Below, one piece after another: positions 61,757 to 64,000 of a DNA stretch of 64,000 bases (the first letter of the stretch is position 1; every line of letters starts with the position of its first letter). Under the pieces are notes generated by a model. That model worked only from the letters and a program-made list of their open reading frames with translations. It was not told where the DNA came from and did not search any database. The stretch is from Cedecea davisae DSM 4568. Its GTDB lineage: Bacteria; Pseudomonadota; Gammaproteobacteria; Enterobacterales; Enterobacteriaceae. Both the position numbers and the translations under genes were made by a program. Where the stretch lies: positions 282,014 to 346,013 of the forward strand of contig NZ_KE161030.1 of assembly GCF_000412335.2 (NCBI RefSeq), written 5' to 3'.

Positions 61757-62545
61757 ATGATGAAACCTCAAACCCACGAAAAATCCGCCGTCCCGCCGCA
61801 GCGCCCTTACCAGGAAGTGGGCGTGATGCTGCGCGAGATGATAGCCGGGCAGCAGTATGCCCTGGGCGACAGGCTGCCGCCGGAGCGGGAGATTGCCTCT
61901 TTACTGGCGGTTAGCCGCACCGTAGTGCGTGAAGCGCTGATCATGCTGGAAATCGAGGGGCTAATTGAAGTCCGGCGCGGTGCGGGTATTTTTGTTATTG
62001 CTATGCCCCGCCAGGCGATTGCCGGAGAGACGGTTTCCGCCACGCAGTGCAACGATGCCGGGCCGTTTGAGCTATTGCAGGCTCGCCAACTGCTGGAGAG
62101 CAATATCGCCGAGTTCGCCGCGCAGCAGGCCACCCGCGAAGACATCATGAAAATGCGCCGTGCTTTGCAGGTTGAAGAGCAGGAGCTGGCGTCGGAAGAG
62201 GGGGAAAGCGGCGACAGGCAGTTTCACCTGGCGATTGCCGAGGCGACCCATAACAGCATGCTGGTGGAGCTGTTCAGGCAATCCTGGCAGTGGCGCGAGA
62301 ACAACCCGATGTGGGTTCAGCTGCACAGCCATCTGGAAAATAATCACTATCGCAGCGAGTGGCTTAGCGACCATAAGCTTATCCTGGCTGCGCTTATCAA
62401 AAAAGACGCCAAAGCCGCCAAACATGCCATGTGGCAGCATCTGGAAAATGTAAAAAACCGGCTGCTGGCACTGTCCGACGTCGATGATATTAATTTCGAC
62501 GGCTATCTGTTCGAGTCCTGGCCGCTAAACGAAACGGAACGTTAA
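61757..62545 (+). CDS. uxuR: Uxu operon transcriptional regulator UxuR
   Basis: GntR/FCD repressor of uxuA and overlapping hexuronate genes. 262 residues: winged helix (about 15-85, [23 protein letters not shown]), FCD domain (about 105-245) with [23 protein letters not shown] matching E. coli UxuR. Two adjacent ATGs at 61757 and 61760. Very close paralogue of ExuR at 17454. Own promoter; 82 bp after uxuA. Confidence 0.95.
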   Translation: MMKPQTHEKSAVPPQRPYQEVGVMLREMIAGQQYALGDRLPPEREIASLLAVSRTVVREALIMLEIEGLIEVRRGAGIFVIAMPRQAIAGETVSATQCNDAGPFELLQARQLLESNIAEFAAQQATREDIMKMRRALQVEEQELASEEGESGDRQFHLAIAEATHNSMLVELFRQSWQWRENNPMWVQLHSHLENNHYRSEWLSDHKLILAALIKKDAKAAKHAMWQHLENVKNRLLALSDVDDINFDGYLFESWPLNETER

Positions 62546-62554
62546 GCGCCCGTG

Positions 62555-62581
62555 AGGCCAGCCGATGAGCTGGCCTTTTTT
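62555..62581 (+). terminator. Terminator of uxuR
   Basis: 8-bp stem AGGCCAGC / GCTGGCCT with CGATGA loop and a T run, overlapping the end of the convergent anti-sigma gene. Confidence 0.88.
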
Positions 62582-63374
62582 AGATCTGCTGTTGCAACAG
62601 TTCGCCGCTATTTTGCAAGTCCTGCTGCGGGTTACGGCCAATCAGCACGTATTCAAAACCTTTCTCGCGCCACCAGACCAGGTTCAGGCCTCTGCGTACC
62701 TCATGTTTCAGCCCGCCCGATCCGGCGGTTTTAGCCCGCGAAATACAAAGCGCCATCGGCCCATAGCTGGCATGCAGCCAGGCGATTTGCGCGATGGATG
62801 TGCTGTCATAACGCAACATGCGCACGCTTTTTAGCTCGGCTTCCGGTAGCTGGATTTCGTCCTGAGCAAGCGTCAGCCCGATGTCCTGCTGCATTCGGTT
62901 TAGCCCCTGCTGTAGCGCCTGCGGAGTGACGTTGATATCCGCCAGCGTTTCGGCGCTGTACAGCGACATGTACTGGGCTATCAGGTCACGGATTTCCGGC
63001 TCACCGCTAAGCTCTTTCTCCTCAGGATGAATAAAGCGCCCGGCCAGCACGCCTACGGCAAGGAAGCTGAGCGAGGCGGCAATCAGGCTGCGGCGGCTGA
63101 CCCCTTCAGGCTGCGGTTTTACCTTCACCGGCTGGTGAAGCAATATCTGGAGTTTGGCCTGCATTTTTTCCAGCGGCGCATCCTGTAGCAGCGGGGCAAA
63201 AGCCTGCTCCCACGGCTGGTTGCTTTGCATCAGCTGTTCCACGCGAGCGGCAAGCCCGGCGTCTTCGTTCAACTGTTGGTCAAAGGTGCTGCGCTCTGCT
63301 TCGTTCATCTCGCCGTCCAGCCAGGCAACGATGGCCTCATCGCTCCACGGAGCGGAGAAGGATTGACGTGTCAT
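62580..63374 (-). CDS. Putative transmembrane anti-sigma factor
   Basis: 264 residues. N-terminal cytosolic part (about 1-90) starts with WSDEAIVAWLDGEMNEAER, the pattern of zinc-less anti-sigma domains that bind ECF sigma factors. One transmembrane helix at about 95-113 (SLIAASLSFLAVGVLAGRF), then a periplasmic domain of about 150 residues of unknown fold with GLNRMQQDIGLTLAQDEIQLP-like sequence. Overlaps the sigma gene stop by 4 bp (ATGA). The signal is unknown. Confidence 0.85.
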   Translation of the reverse strand: MTRQSFSAPWSDEAIVAWLDGEMNEAERSTFDQQLNEDAGLAARVEQLMQSNQPWEQAFAPLLQDAPLEKMQAKLQILLHQPVKVKPQPEGVSRRSLIAASLSFLAVGVLAGRFIHPEEKELSGEPEIRDLIAQYMSLYSAETLADINVTPQALQQGLNRMQQDIGLTLAQDEIQLPEAELKSVRMLRYDSTSIAQIAWLHASYGPMALCISRAKTAGSGGLKHEVRRGLNLVWWREKGFEYVLIGRNPQQDLQNSGELLQQQI

Positions 63375-63919
63375 TTAAGCTCCTTCTTCATCGTCGGCAT
63401 CAGCTGTTTTGCCAGCGTCAGGCGCGCGGCGGCCAGGCGGCTCATCACGGTGCCGATGGGAATAGCCAGCGTGTTGGCGGCTTCCTGATAACTAAAACCT
63501 TCTACATAAACCAAAAATACCGTGTTGCGCTGCGCTTCGGGAAGCTCGCTGACCTGCTGTAGCAGGGCGTGATACTGGTGGCGATCCTCGGTGCTTTCCA
63601 CGTCGGCCAGGGCGCTGAGTTCGTCGCCGTCGACAAAGCCCTGGCCCTGGCGAACGCGCAGGGCGCGGATTTCGTTGATCCAGATAGAGTACAAAATCGC
63701 AAACAGCCAGCGGTCGATTCGGGTGCCGGACTGAAACTGGTCGCCGCGCTCAAGGGCGCGCACGCAGGTAGACTGAACCAAATCCTCAGCCACATCGCGA
63801 TTGCGGGACAGCACCATGCCGTAGCGCCAGAGGCGGGCAAGATGCAGTCCCAGCTGTAAACGAACTTCGTTGACGGTGATTTTTATGCCCTCAAGCTTAT
63901 GACTCCGGGTGCCCGTCAA
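63371..63919 (-). CDS. ECF-family RNA polymerase sigma factor
   Basis: 182 residues or slightly fewer. Sigma region 2 (NRDVAEDLVQSTCVRALERGDQF and WLFAILYSIWINEIR, about 40-85) and region 4 (LPEAQRNTVFLVYVEGFSYQEAANTLAIPIGTVMSRLAAARL, about 129-170). No ATG or GTG precedes region 2 in frame; the only ordinary alternative is TTG at 63919, without a clear ribosome site. A GAGGG at about 63885-63890 precedes ATAAAAATC, so the true start is uncertain. Coupled to the anti-sigma gene. Confidence 0.8.
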   Translation of the reverse strand: MTGTRSHKLEGIKITVNEVRLQLGLHLARLWRYGMVLSRNRDVAEDLVQSTCVRALERGDQFQSGTRIDRWLFAILYSIWINEIRALRVRQGQGFVDGDELSALADVESTEDRHQYHALLQQVSELPEAQRNTVFLVYVEGFSYQEAANTLAIPIGTVMSRLAAARLTLAKQLMPTMKKELK

Positions 63920-64000
63920 TGGCGGCTTTCAAATCGCGATACTCCTCGCAGCCGGTTCCGCAGAGCGTTTTAATCGTCGCCAGCTGGGCTTTAGCCAGGT
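63897..64000 (-). CDS. Unknown protein, C-terminal fragment at window edge
   Basis: Only the last 33 residues are visible (ends ...CEEYRDLKAAIDGHPES) with two nearby cysteines (LCGTGCEEY). The frame stops at 63897-63899, within the 5' end of the sigma gene as I place it, so it is probably the first gene of the same operon. I do not recognise it. Confidence 0.5.
   Translation of the reverse strand, partial: LAKAQLATIKTLCGTGCEEYRDLKAAIDGHPES

Overview
The window is a chromosomal segment of a gamma-proteobacterium in the Enterobacteriaceae, outside Escherichia proper. Nearly every gene has a close E. coli counterpart by sequence and local order, but there are lineage-specific swaps, and a citrate lyase cluster recalls Klebsiella, Cedecea and Enterobacter. 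I cannot name the genus from sequence alone. I see no tRNA, rRNA, prophage, IS element or CRISPR array.

Layout. 1-12.3 kb matches the E. coli msrA-tamA-tamB-ytfP-chpSB-ppa ... fbp-mpl block, with a chemoreceptor under a flagellar sigma-28 promoter between ppa and fbp. At about 12.3 kb the order jumps to another E. coli neighbourhood: yhaH, yqjG, yqjF, yqjKEDC, mzrA-yqjA, exuR, exuT, uxaCA, sstT, alx with its Mn riboswitch, ygjR, ygjP, rlmG, fadH. From 30.6 to 35.0 kb is a less familiar four-gene module: a membrane DipZ-type thioredoxin, a histidine kinase, an OmpR-type regulator and an exported alpha/beta hydrolase. Then come a shrunken lsr locus (lsrK, lsrFG only), patA, a five-gene ABC importer of the peptide/nickel type, proP and aer.

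48.6-58.6 kb is a citrate fermentation locus: a CitA/CitB (DpiB/DpiA)-type two-component system divergent from a 2-hydroxycarboxylate transporter, an FAH-family enzyme and citCDEFXG. It is followed by curA, a cold-shock gene with a long leader, uxuA-uxuR without uxuB, and an ECF sigma/anti-sigma pair running off the right edge.

How the genes work together. ExuT, UxaC, UxaA and UxuA, with ExuR and UxuR, form the hexuronate pathway, and related TGGT-ACCA palindromes lie upstream of several of these genes. In the citrate locus, citrate is imported, cleaved by CitDEF (prosthetic group made and attached by CitG, CitX and CitC), and the oxaloacetate is probably handled by the FAH-family protein, because no oadGAB is present. 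The strongest candidate for an undescribed system is the 30.6-35.2 kb module. Its two effector genes, at opposite ends, share a 16-bp tandem motif of the RATACA-N4-GATACA type at nearly the same distance upstream of their starts. This suggests both are direct targets of the linked response regulator.

A GC-rich palindromic repeat family (CCCTCTCCC...GGGAGAGGG, with CCCTCACCC flanks) recurs in intergenic gaps. One copy is a mosaic array of three hairpins.
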